The notes beneath the pieces are model-generated. The model saw only the letters and a list, made by a program, of their open reading frames with translations, was not told the DNA's origin and did not search any database. Below are positions 13,259 to 26,607 of a DNA stretch of 64,000 nt, in pieces. Within the stretch, counting starts at the first letter, position 1. Each line of letters opens with the position of its first letter. The stretch is from positions 2,662,001 to 2,726,000 of the forward strand of contig JAFMOC010000051.1 of assembly GCA_019802505.1 (NCBI GenBank), read 5' to 3'. Made by a program: the position numbers and the translations under genes. This DNA is from Corydoras sp. C115. Lineage: Eukaryota > Chordata > Actinopteri > Siluriformes > Callichthyidae.

Positions 13259-15818
13259 TACCCTTTAATTAAAGTGGATTGCAAGCATGTAGTAAGTCTC
13301 ACCTCCTTCATGGCCTCCTCACACCCACCTCTCATTATGAAGTGCGTGTCCACCATCTGTCAGCATTGCTCGTGTGTGGACTGACCACAGCTTTAATTAG
13401 CCTTTTAGATGTGCTGTGATCGTACAGTAGATGCATACTTAATCTCAATTCTTCTTTCTCTTTTATATTAGTCCTGAGGGGTTTTATAAATGTGTAAAGG
13501 GAATTTTTTGGTGAAGCTGGAAAACATCTTCCGATACCAGTAAAAATATAAAAATGTCCTACTTATATAGAGCTATTTGCACATTTACCGTATAAAATCA
13601 ATCAATAGATTAGTTTTTAACACTTACTGGCACATACTCTCTTTTTTGTAGCTTGTTTTTACTATTTGTAACTGCTCCTATTTTGTTTCATCACTCTTTG
13701 CATATTTTTAAACACTCTTGTTAGTGCTTTAAATGCAGAGGATCTAAAGTTTTATAAAATGGTTTGCATGATTTCTGGAAATGAATTATTTATCATGGAG
13801 AATCTAACAAAGTCCCAGTTTGCAAATCCAGGAGACTAAAACTGAGGAAATATTTATTATTAAAAAAAAAACCACATACAATAAACCTGAAAATGTGAAT
13901 TATATTTTATTCCTCTTGAATATTAAATTATTGTACTATCTGTCAATTTTCCATCCCTCTTTTAGCTTTGCTTACTACTGAACCTCCACAAGTCAGGCCA
14001 ACACTGCCCTCAGCGAGTTCACTGGAGGCTCATTTCTTTGGCACCGCTGTTTGACCTGACTCACAAGCTTCTACATCATCTTGCTGATGTCTGCACTTAT
14101 TGCCTCAGCTCCGCCCATGCGCCTACATTCATTACCATCACTGAACCTGCTAGTGATTTTTCTCTGCTTCTTTAGTGAGCCTTAGATGCCACGCACTCTG
14201 CTTGCCAGTCTCTGTACCCAACTCCTGCTGAGTACAGAGGTACAAGTTAAGTTCATTTACTCAGTTGCCATTCTTGTGTCTATTCCTTGCTTCTGTTATC
14301 CATTCTTCTGTCTTCATTTCCCTCCATGTCGTTTGGCAGATACCTGGTCTAAGAAATATTCTTTTAATTTTTTTTCCCAACTATTTTAGAATGTGGCATC
14401 AAAAACATGGGGGCACACTGTCCTGGGTGTTTGCCCAGCGCCAGTGGTTGGTGAATTGTTCATTAAAAATATTCATACTTTTGTTTGTCAAATAAATGTG
14501 AAAGTGAAATGTTGAAAAAATTGAGAATGCTTTACACAAAATGTATTAAATACAAAAAAATCAATTCACCGCTTATTTATATGTGTGATGTTGAAGAGTA
14601 ACTATACCTATGTTTCATCTAAATAGTCAAATCTTAGACCAAACTAGTTTCTCCTTACCATACAAAACAAAAAGCAAAATAAAACACATTTGCAACTGGT
14701 GCCCAACAATTGTGCTGTAGTAGATAATATAAATTTGTATTAATCATACAGTATTTACTTTTTAAAATATATATTTTTTAATAATTTAAATTTACTTTAT
14801 CGTCCCAAAAGTGTTCCTGACATTTCTGCAGCCACACCCAGATTTTCTTGTCTGCTTGTTTGTTATTCATATTCTGTGTTGGATACACCTGCTTTGTTGA
14901 TGTCTGCATGTAAATGCATGTGTAGAAAGTTGTACAAGGATATGCGTGCATACCCAAAGGCAATTATTTTGCCCTGTTGGGTACAACAATAAGAAATTCC
15001 CAGCCTGAAATTGTGTAAGGGCAGGGCAATCAGGGTGGATGTTATTGGTGTGTGGGAAAAGAAAATACCAGAGCAAGAAGAGACAGGTGTTATTGGGTCT
15101 CATTATTATTTGCATGCAATGATTGTTTAAAATAATGTATTTTGTGCCTTAACGAACACAAAGACATAAATGAAAACAAATCCAGTCTTCAGGCACTTTT
15201 TTTTTTATTAATCTATTTATTTCAGGCACTTTCAGGTATTTGCATGTTGCGTAGAGATCTTATTTGTACTATATCCCATTCTCTTGCCTCAGTTTGCTTA
15301 CTGGACTTTCTACTTACCCACATTTTAAAGAGGGCAGCATAATGACTCCCAGCAAGTACTTTCAAAAGTTTAAAAACAAATAATAAACTCTAGTACAGAC
15401 TGTGATCCTAATTAAGTTAAGCAACTTCAATGAATGAATAGAAAATTGGTTTATGCACTTTCATATAAGGTATCAGTTTGTTTCAAATAGTGAGAAAATT
15501 AGTAATGTAATTCTATTACAGACTTTGGGTATTTTTGTGTTATTGAATTATTGTATTTATAGTATGATACAAAACAATGTAGAGTACAGAGATTTGTCTT
15601 TGTGTAAACTATATTAATCCTAGTCAAATACTGTAAGATGTTCTATATGTGTTTTAACCAGTGTTTTAATAATGGTGCAAGACTACAAGATTGGTTACTT
15701 TAAGGTTATGTGTTTTGCATGTGTTGTACACAGTTATATATTCTGAAGTAGTGAATCTCTGTAGACTTCATGGATTTTTCTTGATGTATTACAATGATTT
15801 TGGCTACAATCGAAAGAA
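13256..15818. other. AT-rich DNA, nothing recognised
   Basis: No gene was recognised. A somewhat GC-richer patch at 13980-14230 (CTCCACAAGTCAGGCCAAC, later GACCTGACTCACAAGC) has no frame or family signal. A minus-strand 82-codon open frame at 14867-15115 is unremarkable. Confidence 0.5.
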
Positions 15819-15918
<100 letters not shown>

Positions 15919-16879
15919 TAAATAGATGTATAAGTCTAATAGTGTGTGCATGTTTGTATGTGCGTCCCCTGACCCCTATACAAATCCATACCATTGTTTT
16001 GATTGCAATGAAATGTGATATACTTACTTCTTGCGACCCTGCGGAAGTTTATATACTCTTTAGAACTACTTGATTGTGCGTCAGTGTGTCTTTGCTGTCA
16101 AGTGACGTGATTTATGGGTATTTTGGGCCAATCGGCGAGTCACATGCCTTTTAAAAGCTATTTTACAGGCACAGTGCGACCAATTACACATAAATGTACA
16201 TGTACATACTTCTTACACAGCATCACAAGCCTTGGCCAGGTGGCTCATACCTCATACTCTCAGGTCTTAAAAGTCTTATGCTGGCTTTAGTTTGCGTTAT
16301 AGATATCACTGATAAATAATGTGCTCGTAAAGATTTTTCTTCATACAGTTGTCTTTAATGCATGTCATTGATTTCAATATTACATTAAGAATATATGTAT
16401 GAAAAATAAAGCCATCTGGGGGATTTAATATATTTTTCTAAGCATAGGTTGTTTCATAATGACTTACGCAAGCAGTAGCTGATGATCACAGCTGTCATTT
16501 TCACGCCTACAGTACATTACATTTGAACATTTAAGTTTTAGTCTATAAAAAGCATTTAAGTCACAAAGCATGAAATCTTTCAGAGAACTGTAATTACACA
16601 ATTGAAATTATGTTTTATGCTCTTTAATGCTACTCGTAAAACTAGAACAAGAAACAAGTATAAACAAGATTTGATTTTATGTTATTTTGAAAATTCTCTG
16701 CAGTGCTTTGAAAGATTTGAAAATGTTAACAATGATATGGTAGTGAGTGTGTTTAATAGAATCCACATATGGTAAAGACAATAGCCTCAAAAGTAGATAA
16801 TAGTGTAGTAATTATGGCTCTTTTTTTCTGTGACAGAATCAGAAACACAAACTTTAATTAGGGTTACTGGGTGGTGGCA

Positions 16880-17110
16880 GAGGGAAGCCTATTCCAGCTC
16901 TTATTGAGCAAACAGCATGGAACACCCAGAACAGTTCTCCGGTCCATCCTCACACACATTTACACCAAGGGGAAATATCCAGCCACCAGACTTGTATGTC
17001 TTTGGATTAAGGGAGGAAATGAGATCCTAAAATGCAGACACGAGTTTGATGCTCACACCGAAAAGACCAGAAATTTAACTCATATTTTGTGTGAGAAGGC
17101 TATCCACTAG
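16880..17110 (-). mobile_element. Degenerate tRNA-derived SINE
   Basis: Phrases such as CACACACATTTACACCAAGG, TTGTATGTCTTTGGATTAAG and GGAGGAAATGAGATCC mirror, in decayed form, the minus-strand SINE phrase 'cacatttacacctaggggcaatttag ... tttttgggaggtgggaggaaacc'. The open frame crossing it is therefore a by-product. Too diverged for confident family assignment. Confidence 0.45.
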
Positions 17111-18352
17111 ACCACTGCAATACTTCATTCCATGTATATTATAATTTACGGATTAATATCCATTGTAAATACTTACAAAACCTTCAAAGGAAGTAATAAA
17201 TATGGCAAAATGACAAAGAAAGGTCATATGAAAATGAAAGAATGAACAATACAAAAACAGTATACAGTATGTACCAAATTAGAGTAAAACCTCACATGTT
17301 ACATTCAGTGAAAGGTTGTTTTTCAACCACTGATGCTTTGTGGAAAAAAAAAGAATTTGCAAAGTGATTTAGAGACTTGCTGTCCCGTCATGGTTGTGTG
17401 GGCTGACCTTTAATTCTGTTTAAGCGCTGTGAGTTCGTGCAGATTCTTTTTGTGATGCACCCTCAACGCTACAATCGGCACATTATTTATATGCCCACAG
17501 TTATTTATAACTGCTAACAGGAACATTTGTGTTGTGCCTATATTAAGACTTAATAGTCATGTATAGACCTATAGCAGGGCAGTTTTGGAGGGGTTGTGAT
17601 GATAAACACACACCACATGCCCTCCCTCCAAACCCTCAAAAGCACAAACATGATAAATATACACAGGTGTTCCAAAACAGTCCTTGCTTTAAGCACAGAC
17701 ACTTTCAGCAATTGGTTTGTGTTGGTACACACAGAACATTTCCCAAGGGTTGGTTCCGGTGACTCATGTAGGTGTTTGGGTGAGGATCATGTGAACATGC
17801 TTCGATGTTACAATGTGGGTTGAAATGGAAATATCTTTATCTCACTATTCCCGTAAAAAGCTTGGCAACAGTAAAAAGCCCAGTTACAGGATCTGACTCA
17901 CACATGAGACCGTGTAGGCCTGACTTGTTTTATCACAACCAAGGCAAAATTAGGATGTGCATTTCACAGTCAGGCGTTACATACCGGTGCATTATTAATA
18001 GCATTTGTTTATTTCCTAATGGTCTATGTACTTACTATTAAGTATGCATGACATACTTATGACAAAACAACATAGTTATATGTAGAATTAAATGATAGTC
18101 ATAGAAAAGGTGTCGTGTCTGACAGTTGCTACAGATTGATTGTCTAAATTTGATAACACTTAACCATTGTCTGTATTAAAATAAACCATGATACCTTAAT
18201 AAAATACTTGATTTAAATGATACAAATGATTTTTAAGAGAATGAGGAGGAGCTTCTATCCACAAGCCATCCGTAACCTGAATTAATTCATTCTTTCACAC
18301 ACTAATACACCCCAGATAACATAGCATGCACTATACACACCAACATGCATCT
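17111..18352. other. AT-rich DNA, nothing recognised
   Basis: No repeat or gene was recognised. Overlapping open frames at 17550-17823 on both strands are mutual shadows without domain signal. Confidence 0.5.
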
Positions 18353-18731
18353 TATGTTTAATTAATTAATTCATTATCTTCCGCTTTATCCTATATTAGG
18401 GTCGCGGTGGGGTTCCCCATGCCCATCCAGGGGAGAACGTTTCGGGCGTTGGGCTGGTACACCCAGGACTGGGCGCCAATCTATCGCTGGGCACACACTC
18501 ACTCACACAGACACGCACACATACACACTCTATATGGGTCAATTTGGAGAACTCAATTGACTTGATCCATGTTTTTGGACTGTGGGAGGAAACCGGAGAA
18601 CCCGGAGGAAACCCACGCAGACACGGGGAGAACATGGAAACTCCACCCAGATGGGGATTCGAACCGGGAATCCCTAGTGCTGAGAGGAGAACGTGCTAAC
18701 CACTAAGCCACCGTGCCACCTATGTTTAATT
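18353..18731 (-). mobile_element. SINE-1 copy 4, full length with perfect 11-bp TSD
   Basis: A minus-strand SINE-1 (body 18364-18720) has the head GGTGGCACGGTGGCTTAGTG, intact box B GGTTCGAATCCC and the 3' end CCTAATATAGGATAAAGCGG. A perfect duplication TATGTTTAATT lies at 18353-18363 and 18721-18731. The ATATAGG end groups it with the copies at 53730 and 62453. Confidence 0.95.
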
Positions 18732-19189
18732 CTTTATTTATTTTTTTTTTTTTGTTGCACAGCTTAACACTGTATATAGTAGTTTGGCTTTAAAAAATAT
18801 TCTACATTTTGTTCTTTATTTCAAATTTTCATATTCGCACATTATTTAATTCTTTTACATAAGCAATAACATTCAAATTGTGTACTTCTAAATGTGCATT
18901 ACAGTTTTAAACTTAATTTTCAACTTAAACTTATTTTTCAACCTACTCCGTTCATTACCAGACTGTCATTCACTGGATGAACTACTAATAAAGCCTTTTC
19001 CAGCACTTCCGGAAATGTTCATAAGGTCATGGCTCTGCCAGCTTGTGTGAAAACCCTAACCCATTTGTTCAGTTTGAACCTGACAGACCTAAAATCATTC
19101 CTCACAGTTGTTGATATGTAGAAAGAACGATGTTTGTTAAGCATATATACAGGGGTTCATTTGTTAGAACCCAAAAACAAATTGTCAGA

Positions 19190-19620
19190 ACTGGAATGTA
19201 ATAGGCTAAGCAGAGCGATGACATCGCACAAAAGGGAGCAAGCTGCAGTCAAAGCCCCACTAAATGGCATGACAGCAAACACCCTCATTAATTAGTCAAC
19301 AGCTTAGCGACGCAACACACACGCACGCGCGCACTCACACACAAATACATTTAGCCAGGGAGAGACTCGTCAGGGCGAATGGGTTCAGGTCAGAGTGAAT
19401 GACCTTGTCATGGTTGATCTCCATGGAGACATAGTCACCCGATCTGTCAAGTCCTCCTTTTCAACACGGTGGGAAAGCATGTTTGGCCCACGACCCCCAT
19501 CGACTGGGACTACAATTCCCAGCCACTCTGCATTGCAGTCAGGTCCAAGGTAGCTGCCACCAGTCAGGGTAAAAGTGTATTGCAGCACAACTCAATGGAG
19601 AGCAGACGGAAAAATACGAG
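19190..19620. promoter_or_regulatory. Candidate regulatory block with three palindromic or known-type motifs
   Basis: This GC-richer block stands out from its AT-rich surroundings. It holds AGGTCA and TGACCT half-sites 7 bases apart (19387-19405), an RFX X-box-like palindrome TCTCCATGGAGA (19418-19429) and ACTACAATTCCCAGC (19509-19523), which matches the established ZNF143/STAF-type site. Short open frames cross it on both strands (19385-19588 minus, 19469-19660 plus) but show no domain. The block may be an enhancer, a promoter or a noncoding exon. The motifs are seen; the function is inferred. Confidence 0.35.
19509..19523 (+). promoter_or_regulatory. ZNF143/STAF-type motif
   Basis: ACTACAATTCCCAGC is the well-known long core of vertebrate promoters bound by ZNF143 (with THAP11). 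A 14-base match is unlikely by chance in a window this size, though mobile elements in vertebrates can also carry it. Confidence 0.5.
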
Positions 19621-19974
19621 GCCTAGAGTTGAATCAGACTTCTATTTGAAACATGAATAGGACTGAGACATGAAAAGACCTCAACCATCACTGCCTTTCC
19701 CTCTCATAATGGATTTATATTAAGAGCAGTACAGTGTCTAGTCTAAGACTTGACATGGCCTATTTTGCTACAACAAGGCTCTTCCATTAGCTTAGAGCCT
19801 TTAAATTAATAAGTACCTACTAACAAAAGGTAGTCACAGAGAATAGGGAACATGCTTAATGCCTGCCACCTCGTTTCGTATTATAATGCCGTTTGTTTTA
19901 AGCTTTTACATTCACTCATTTTTCAGATAAAGCCATGCAACAACCTGAACACGCCTCCAAACCATTGGAAGTGC

Positions 19975-20110
19975 ATTTTCACATTCACGCACAAGCATTC
20001 ATATCTATAAACAATAATCAGTTCACCTGATTTATATATTTTGGACTGTGGGGAGAACATACAAAATCTACAAAGGAAAGACATTGGCTATAAATGAAAC
20101 TCAGGACATC
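19975..20110 (-). mobile_element. Degenerate SINE fragment
   Basis: TCAGTTCACCTGATTTATAT and TTTTGGACTGTGGGGAGAAC resemble the minus-strand SINE phrase for 'cagttcacctaacctgcatg... tttggactgtgggaggaaac'. Both ends are decayed. Confidence 0.35.
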
Positions 20111-20775
20111 CTTTGCACCACACATTGCCTTCTGTTAGCATTTTTGGAGTGAAGCACTGTTTTTAATGTGTCTTCATTAATATTCCAAACCAATTAAAAT
20201 AGATTCTCGGCAGGAACAATGTCCATCAAATTATTATACACCCTACATTTCTATTCTTGGGACATATTGCAGTAGCAAATGTAAAATCTGAGATTAAAGG
20301 ATAGCTGCTGTCATGCAATAAGCTTGACTCACACAATATCTAAATTATCTATAGCTTGCTGATGTGGGATTCATTCAAATTTTACCAGGAACCAGAGGCG
20401 TGTTGATGGAGAGAGTCCTATACCCTTTTGCTGTTACTGCATCTGCTTTTGAATCTAATATAGTACTCCTAGTCTTATATAAGTGCAGTTGTGTAACCAC
20501 CTTCAAAAAAAATTGTTAGGCTTACAAACCCACTAATATAGGAGAGAAAGTTTTTCATGATTTTGTCTTTGCTAATTCCAGGCTGGGTCATAGTTTATGT
20601 AACTTTTGTAAGTTGTGAAATTAATGTTGAACTGTGTGCTATCTGCTATTTTAGTTACTAACATTTGTTATGAATGTTGTGTGAATGCACTGTTATATAT
20701 TATGAATCAAGTAGATTTTCTTGGTGGGTGGAATTGAGGATAAGGAATAAAGTGATTCAACAGCCTTTTTTTGTG

Positions 20776-20939
20776 TACACTCACCGGCCACTTTATAAGG
20801 TACACCATTCTAGTAACGGGTTGGACCCCCTTTTGCCTTCCTAACTGCCTCAATTCTTCGTCATGTGATTGGCTGATTAGAAATTAAGTGTTAACGAGCA
20901 GTTGGACAGGTGTACCTAATAAAGTGGCCGGTGAGTGTA
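20776..20939. mobile_element. Short nonautonomous DNA transposon with 31-bp terminal inverted repeats
   Basis: The ends TACACTCACCGGCCACTTTA (20776 onward) and its complement ending TGGCCGGTGAGTGTA (20939) form nearly perfect terminal inverted repeats of about 31 bases, differing by a one- or two-base change near ATAAGG/CTAATA. The 'CACTCACCGGCCACTTTATTAGGTACACC' end is familiar from many fish genomes. The inside is only about 100 bases and has no transposase, so the element would have moved with enzymes supplied in trans. The superfamily is not determined; a TA-flanked insertion is possible. Confidence 0.85.
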
Positions 20940-21164
20940 TATTACATGCCACATCTTTTTTTTTCATTAGGACTAACTGCATTAATATAGTCATTGGTTG
21001 CAGTGTTAATTTTGATGGCCATTTTATCAAAAATGTATGGTGGTATATATAAACAGCTATTGTTCGTGTGTGCCAGTAATGATGAAAGCCATGACTCAAG
21101 TCTATTGCATTACCCAACACATAATAATGCAGATTGGATAACAAATGCAGTAATATCTGGATCT

Positions 21165-21167
<3 letters not shown>

Positions 21168-21213
<46 letters not shown>
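21168..21213. repeat. (CA)n followed by short (TA)n
   Basis: (CA)n at 21168-21206 followed by TATATATAT. A plus-strand open frame crosses it as a Thr-His repeat and is not a gene. Confidence 0.97.
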
Positions 21214-21597
21214 GCAACCTATTGTTATATAGGTGTTCTTAGAAAAGTAATAATTTAATTTATTGTATTTGGTTGGGTTAATATCAATGTCAATACTGTA
21301 CAACATTACATTTCTTTGTTACACACATTTGGTGCTTAATGAATAAACTGTAACACAACATGATCTTTCTCATACTAATTCTGTAAAGCTGTTTGATGAA
21401 CTAAAAGCTGCTAGACCACCATTGCAAAACAATAATTAAAAAATGCAATATAAAGCATTTTAGACAATTATGCATTTCGTAATTTGTCAGCAGTTTGTGG
21501 TAGGTTTTGCTGTGTAAGAACTTTAACCCAACACACAGACGGGCTGAGAAATGTTGAGGAAATTCTTTTAAAAACGATGACTGTTGATATGTTATTT

Positions 21598-21603
<6 letters not shown>

Positions 21604-21685
<82 letters not shown>
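21604..21685. repeat. Long (TA)n microsatellite, about 82 bp
   Basis: An uninterrupted TA tract, the longest in the window. Perfectly self-complementary, it can extrude as a cruciform and is prone to length error in assembly. Confidence 0.98.
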
Positions 21686-21687
<2 letters not shown>

Positions 21688-22404
21688 AATACAAAATGCT
21701 ATTGTATGTTGTTTCTGCTTTTTTATTCCACCTTCAAAGTATTCATCACAAACCCGTTTTGAACCAATTGAATTGTGTTTCTTATATTTTTTGAAAGGAA
21801 TGTGTAACAGAACTAAATAAAATGCAAAAATATTATGAATGCAGCAGTTAACAATTTTCTAATAGTCTCTGCAGCCCATATTAAGAGTAGTATAAACTGC
21901 TTACAAATTTATCAAACACTAATAAAGTTAAAGTCTTACATCTAAAAAGGTCTAAAGCATATTTATCTTTTCTGATTGCAAAACTGAAGACCACAACGCA
22001 TTTTATATTTATGCAAAGTCACCGTCTGTCGCACGAAAATGTATATAAATTAGCACAGTACGAACTACTGTGTTCATTCTGCTTTTCACTTCCTATCCTC
22101 CATCTGTTCTCGATGAACAAACAAGACTCACGTGCTATTCCAAAGTTTCTGTTGTAAACTATTTAAAATGTTTGTAGGTCACATTTATCAGTGCAACTTC
22201 AAACTCCGATGTGTTTCTCATAACGTTAATCAACAGTTAAAATAACATGGTGCTTAGTTGTATTTTCTTCAAAGTACATTAGATAGGTCTTGCAATGTAT
22301 AAGCAATTTAAACCAGTTGCAGATACTGTTTAAATGGAAAGAAGTCATTTAATTTTTCATGTGGAATGAACTAATTATCTGTCATTTATTTTTCTTTTGA
22401 ACAG

Positions 22405-22446
22405 GCGAATTAAAGAACAGTGGTTGCTCATGCAGACTTCTTGAAG
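22405..22446 (+). other. Possible 42-nt cassette microexon
   Basis: A polypyrimidine stretch TTTATTTTTCTTTTGAACAG ends in an AG at 22403-22404. Exactly 42 nt later (a multiple of three) comes the donor AAG|GTAAAA at 22447. Only one of the three frames is open: two leading bases, then ELKNSGCSCRLLE, then one trailing base, so the segment could be included or skipped without shifting a frame. I do not recognise the peptide. The splice sites are good but such pairs also arise by chance, so this is a lead rather than a gene call. Confidence 0.25.
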
Positions 22447-25400
22447 GTAAAATGTGTAGATATTATTTCCATTGTAAATGAAATGTACATGTGTGTATGT
22501 ATTTGATGCAACAAATTCCTTCTAATTATAGTCAATTAAGCTCATCCTTGTCTCTATCCGGTCAGACATAATCACTCAAGTATTTCAAATACTGATTGAA
22601 AAAGGGGAAAAAGTGCTTCTTTGTCTATCTGTCTGCCTATCTGAAGCCTTCTCCATTATCCAAAACTTTTTCTTCCTACATTCACACAAAAAGCCCTTTA
22701 TGCAGAGTACAAGGGTGCATTAAGATGTTAAATGTTCTGGTGACACCAAGTCTGGGGCAATAAAGCTGTTAAAGGATGCATTTTAAAGTTTAAACTGTGT
22801 GCATGTGTCTTGATCTCAGCCACTTTAGATTTCTAGTAAGAGCTGATTGAATGTTTTATGTGGTGATGCACAAGCTTTTTACTCGGGTTCATATATTTCA
22901 AGGGAAACTAAAGCTTTAAAATCAGCATCAATAAAAGGACAGTAATAAAACATGCAAGACTGTCTCATGAGAACTGCTACAGTACGTTTTGACTTGCATT
23001 CACATAGAATGAGGTCCATTATGTAGCACTTTAAACCCAGCAGGTAATCAGACACCTGAAACTTAACTTAAATAAGGGCAAGGTGTTGTGAACAAAATGA
23101 GCGGAACATCACCTTCACAATCTATACTGTAATTAAACTGTAAACTAATTATTGCATTTAATTAGTTATATTTCACCTTAAAATGGTAGGCATATTCAAA
23201 AATAATCACAAGTCGCATAAGTCTTCTCTTCACACACACAGCCACCACTAATATGTTGTTAATAAAAGACTTGGTAATGATCTGTTAGTTTTAATTAGAA
23301 TTTTGAGACAATTCTGCACTGCTGCTGGGCACAATACATGTTTTTACTCAACAGACGTAATCTAAAGGAGTGCGATACAACACTCTTTAATCTTCACACT
23401 CTGTTACCTAATGGGTGAATAATGACCTGCCTATACAAGATATTCAACAATTATCTCACCTGTATATTTGTGACCTCTGTGATCTCATCTGTAAATGTAT
23501 TACAGCTCCCTCTAGCCAGATGCATTTCAGCTTTCATGCATTTCTACCTGTTCAGTTCTGTGAAATGAAGCCATTTTTATCCACTGTATATATAAAATAT
23601 ATCAGTACACTGTGTAGGAGCACTAATATAGTCGTGCTTCTGTTACTCATGTTCACTGAAGGAAAAAGGAAGGGTATAATTTATAAGAAATGTCTTGTGG
23701 GAGTTTTTTATTAAATGATTAATGCTCAACCGAATTGAGAGGTGCTTTATAAATTCTTTGAGTTATTTTCTCTTACGAACTGAGATGCTGAGAAGTCTAT
23801 ACACGCTATTCAGACTGTTTTTACTGACTGTTCCATAGGATCCTTTATAAATAACTATAGATCATTAATATGTGTTTGGTATGTCTGGTAATGCTCACAG
23901 CACCTAGCAGTGTTCCTGGTTTTCTAAAAATGTTATGATTTAGCTTTAAAAAAGTTTAATATATGATCTTAAAACATTCTTCCTAAATCATTCAGTTAAA
24001 TAGAAAAGTGATAAAGTCGACTTTTTAATAATATTAGAATCCACCTGGGTGGCATGATGGCGTAATGCTTCACTGCACAGATTGTTAAATGTGGAGGACA
24101 AATCCCTCGGTGTGTACGCACAGGCAAAATAGATCACTTTAGTTTACTTTACTTTATTCATTGTTTGTAGCAGCAGTTTTTAATAATTGACAGCAGAGCT
24201 GTTTTCAGAAATGTTTCTTCTATTTCCCTCACTCTCATATATCACTTTTATTCTTTCCTCCAATTTCTGAATATTCTAACATGATTGTTGTTTTCTTTTG
24301 GACTCTTATTAGTAATTTTGTCATGACAAATGGAAAGCAATTTCCATTGTGACAGTGTTGATAGCAGATTGTGGTCTGTGGCACAGAATTTAAAAAGCAT
24401 TTTGGCACCATTCCGCAAGTTTCTTTGATCATTCGGGAGTCTTATCTGTACACATTGTCCTTTTGTTCACATTGTTCTCCAGCTTGATTCTGAATGCTAA
24501 AATGCTGCCAAAAAACTTACTAGCAATTATTTCACAAAGTATAATAGACTTAAATGAGACTAAATGCACTGTGAATGATGTTTAAACCCATCTACATCTG
24601 CTTTATGAAACATTGGAAGTTAGCTGTAATATGTTGCATTGTGAGTCAGCAATTAATTAATCAAGAGTTTATTTTTGCACATCTTACAGCTGCAGGATGA
24701 AACTTACCTGGATTTCTAAAAGCTCTGATCTCCTTCCAGAATGCTAAACAAGCACATTGCTGTAAGCAACTATTAAAGTCCCAGTATTTCTACTGATAAA
24801 CATCATGGACAAACATTTAATTTATTTTTAATTATTTTAAGATTTTTATATAATAAAATTGTGCTTAGTTGTATATTTCATACATTCCAGTGAAATAGAG
24901 CATTTAATTGGAATAGAGTTTAAATGCTTTAGTGTGTTTCAATTATGAGACAGTCTAGATATGGTTATCTGACTAAAAAAGCAGTTTAATTAAATTAATT
25001 AAATATAGATTTTTTTTTCCACCTGTATAATTGTTTTTGTGTATAACTGATGTATATTGTCTGTATATTATTGCTGTTCATGACCAGTTAACAGTTGTGA
25101 CTTTTAAATGCATTGAACTGTATCAGTTATCATTACTTAAAAATAAATAAATTGCTAAATGTTAAAATGACTAGAATCACATTTTTCTTTAAAATGATGC
25201 TTATATGTTGCACTGATATAGAGATAGTGTACTAAATTATACTATTATGGATTCTGGAGGCTGAGCTGCAGATGTGTAGAGTATTTGCATCCATCACCCA
25301 TATAATATAATATTGTAAATAACACTGGCTTAATAGCTATAAGTAAGTTAAGCTCCTTCAGTTAATTTAAATTCAACTTAAAATATATAAAAGCAATAAA

Positions 25401-26607
25401 ATATAACAAGAATTTTTTTACCACAAGTTTTAAGAAACTTTTATACAAAAATTCTTTTACAATGGACAAATATTTTTGAAGATATATTACGTGTCACTAG
25501 GTTTTGCATGGAAAGAAAATTCTCATATTACTTCTGGCCAATTCTGTATAGGAAAAGAGAAGAAAGCAGAGAGGATCTGCACGATTGAAGGGAAGAATAT
25601 TAGACAGGAGGATGAGTGATGAAGGATAAAACAGATAGAAATAGTTAGCAATTGCTTTTAGGAAAAATAAGCCCTCTGGAAACTACTTTGAATGTCTTGG
25701 TTTGATGACATATTTCAGGTTCAGTTAAAAAATGAAGACAAAATTGATGATGCATGAAGTCAGTGCAAAGCAAGTCACACATAGGAACAGTTTTAGTTTT
25801 GTTGGATGCAGAAACAGTGACATGTCATCGGAGAGAATTTAATTGAGGAGCTTAATTGAGTTTTGTTTGTGCTCTGTTCATTGTTATGGAAGAATGTGCA
25901 AACGGAGTAGCCACTGATCACTAGACTGGATCATTGCACAGTTATGCCCAGCTTTCTGTTATTATAAAATGTTAATGCTTTTGAAAGAATGTTGGATTAT
26001 GTCATAGGAAATGTCAGTATTCTGCATTTAGTAAAACATAGTTTATGCTTCTTTCCAACTATGATTCATGTGGATGGCAAAACAAGTGATTAATGTAGTG
26101 CAGATGAGGGTAGTTTGGAAAATATTTGGAAAATATTAAATTTCCTTAATATTTTCTCCTTATTTCCTTCCCTTGATTTGTAGTGGCACTATATCAGACT
26201 AAAATCACATGTAGGAATGCAATATTTAAGACTTAACTTATTTGCAAAAGTTGCTGTTTACTGAAATCTTACTATATTATGACACAGTTACTGGTGACCC
26301 GCTCTGTAGTGTGGAGCTCTATGTGCAGTAAAGTTTTATTTATGCTGCTCTGGAGAGAGCACTAACTACAAACATGTTAAAAACTTATAGAAAAGTTCCA
26401 GTGACCCCATTTTACCGTATTACAGTGGCATTGAATATTTGTAGACCCTTAAGAATGTTCAATATTTCTACATTTGATCTAAAACTTTATTATATGTATT
26501 ATCCGCCCTCCAAAAAATCAAACCACATTTCCAATAAACATTATCTATCTATTATCCAACATATGTAGTCTTCATTATGTTCAGTTTAATATAATGTACT
26601 AGGGTCA
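22447..26607. other. Repeat-poor AT-rich stretch
   Basis: No gene was recognised. At 24048-24110 there is a possible SINE tRNA-head remnant (GGGTGGCATGATGGCGTAATG), without a recognisable body. The 24790-25480 interval is very AT-rich with TTAATTAAATTAATTAAAT near 24985. Confidence 0.5.

Noticed and set aside
13037..13384. Frames rich in Tyr-Ile, Thr-His or Val-Cys (also 15691-16073, 21484-21820, 60256-60486)
   Set aside because: Translations of (AT)n and (CA)n microsatellites.
16085..16180. CCAAT and CRE-like motifs (GCCAATCGGCGAGTCAC, GTGACGTGAT)
   Set aside because: Short motifs expected by chance; no GC shift or exon nearby.
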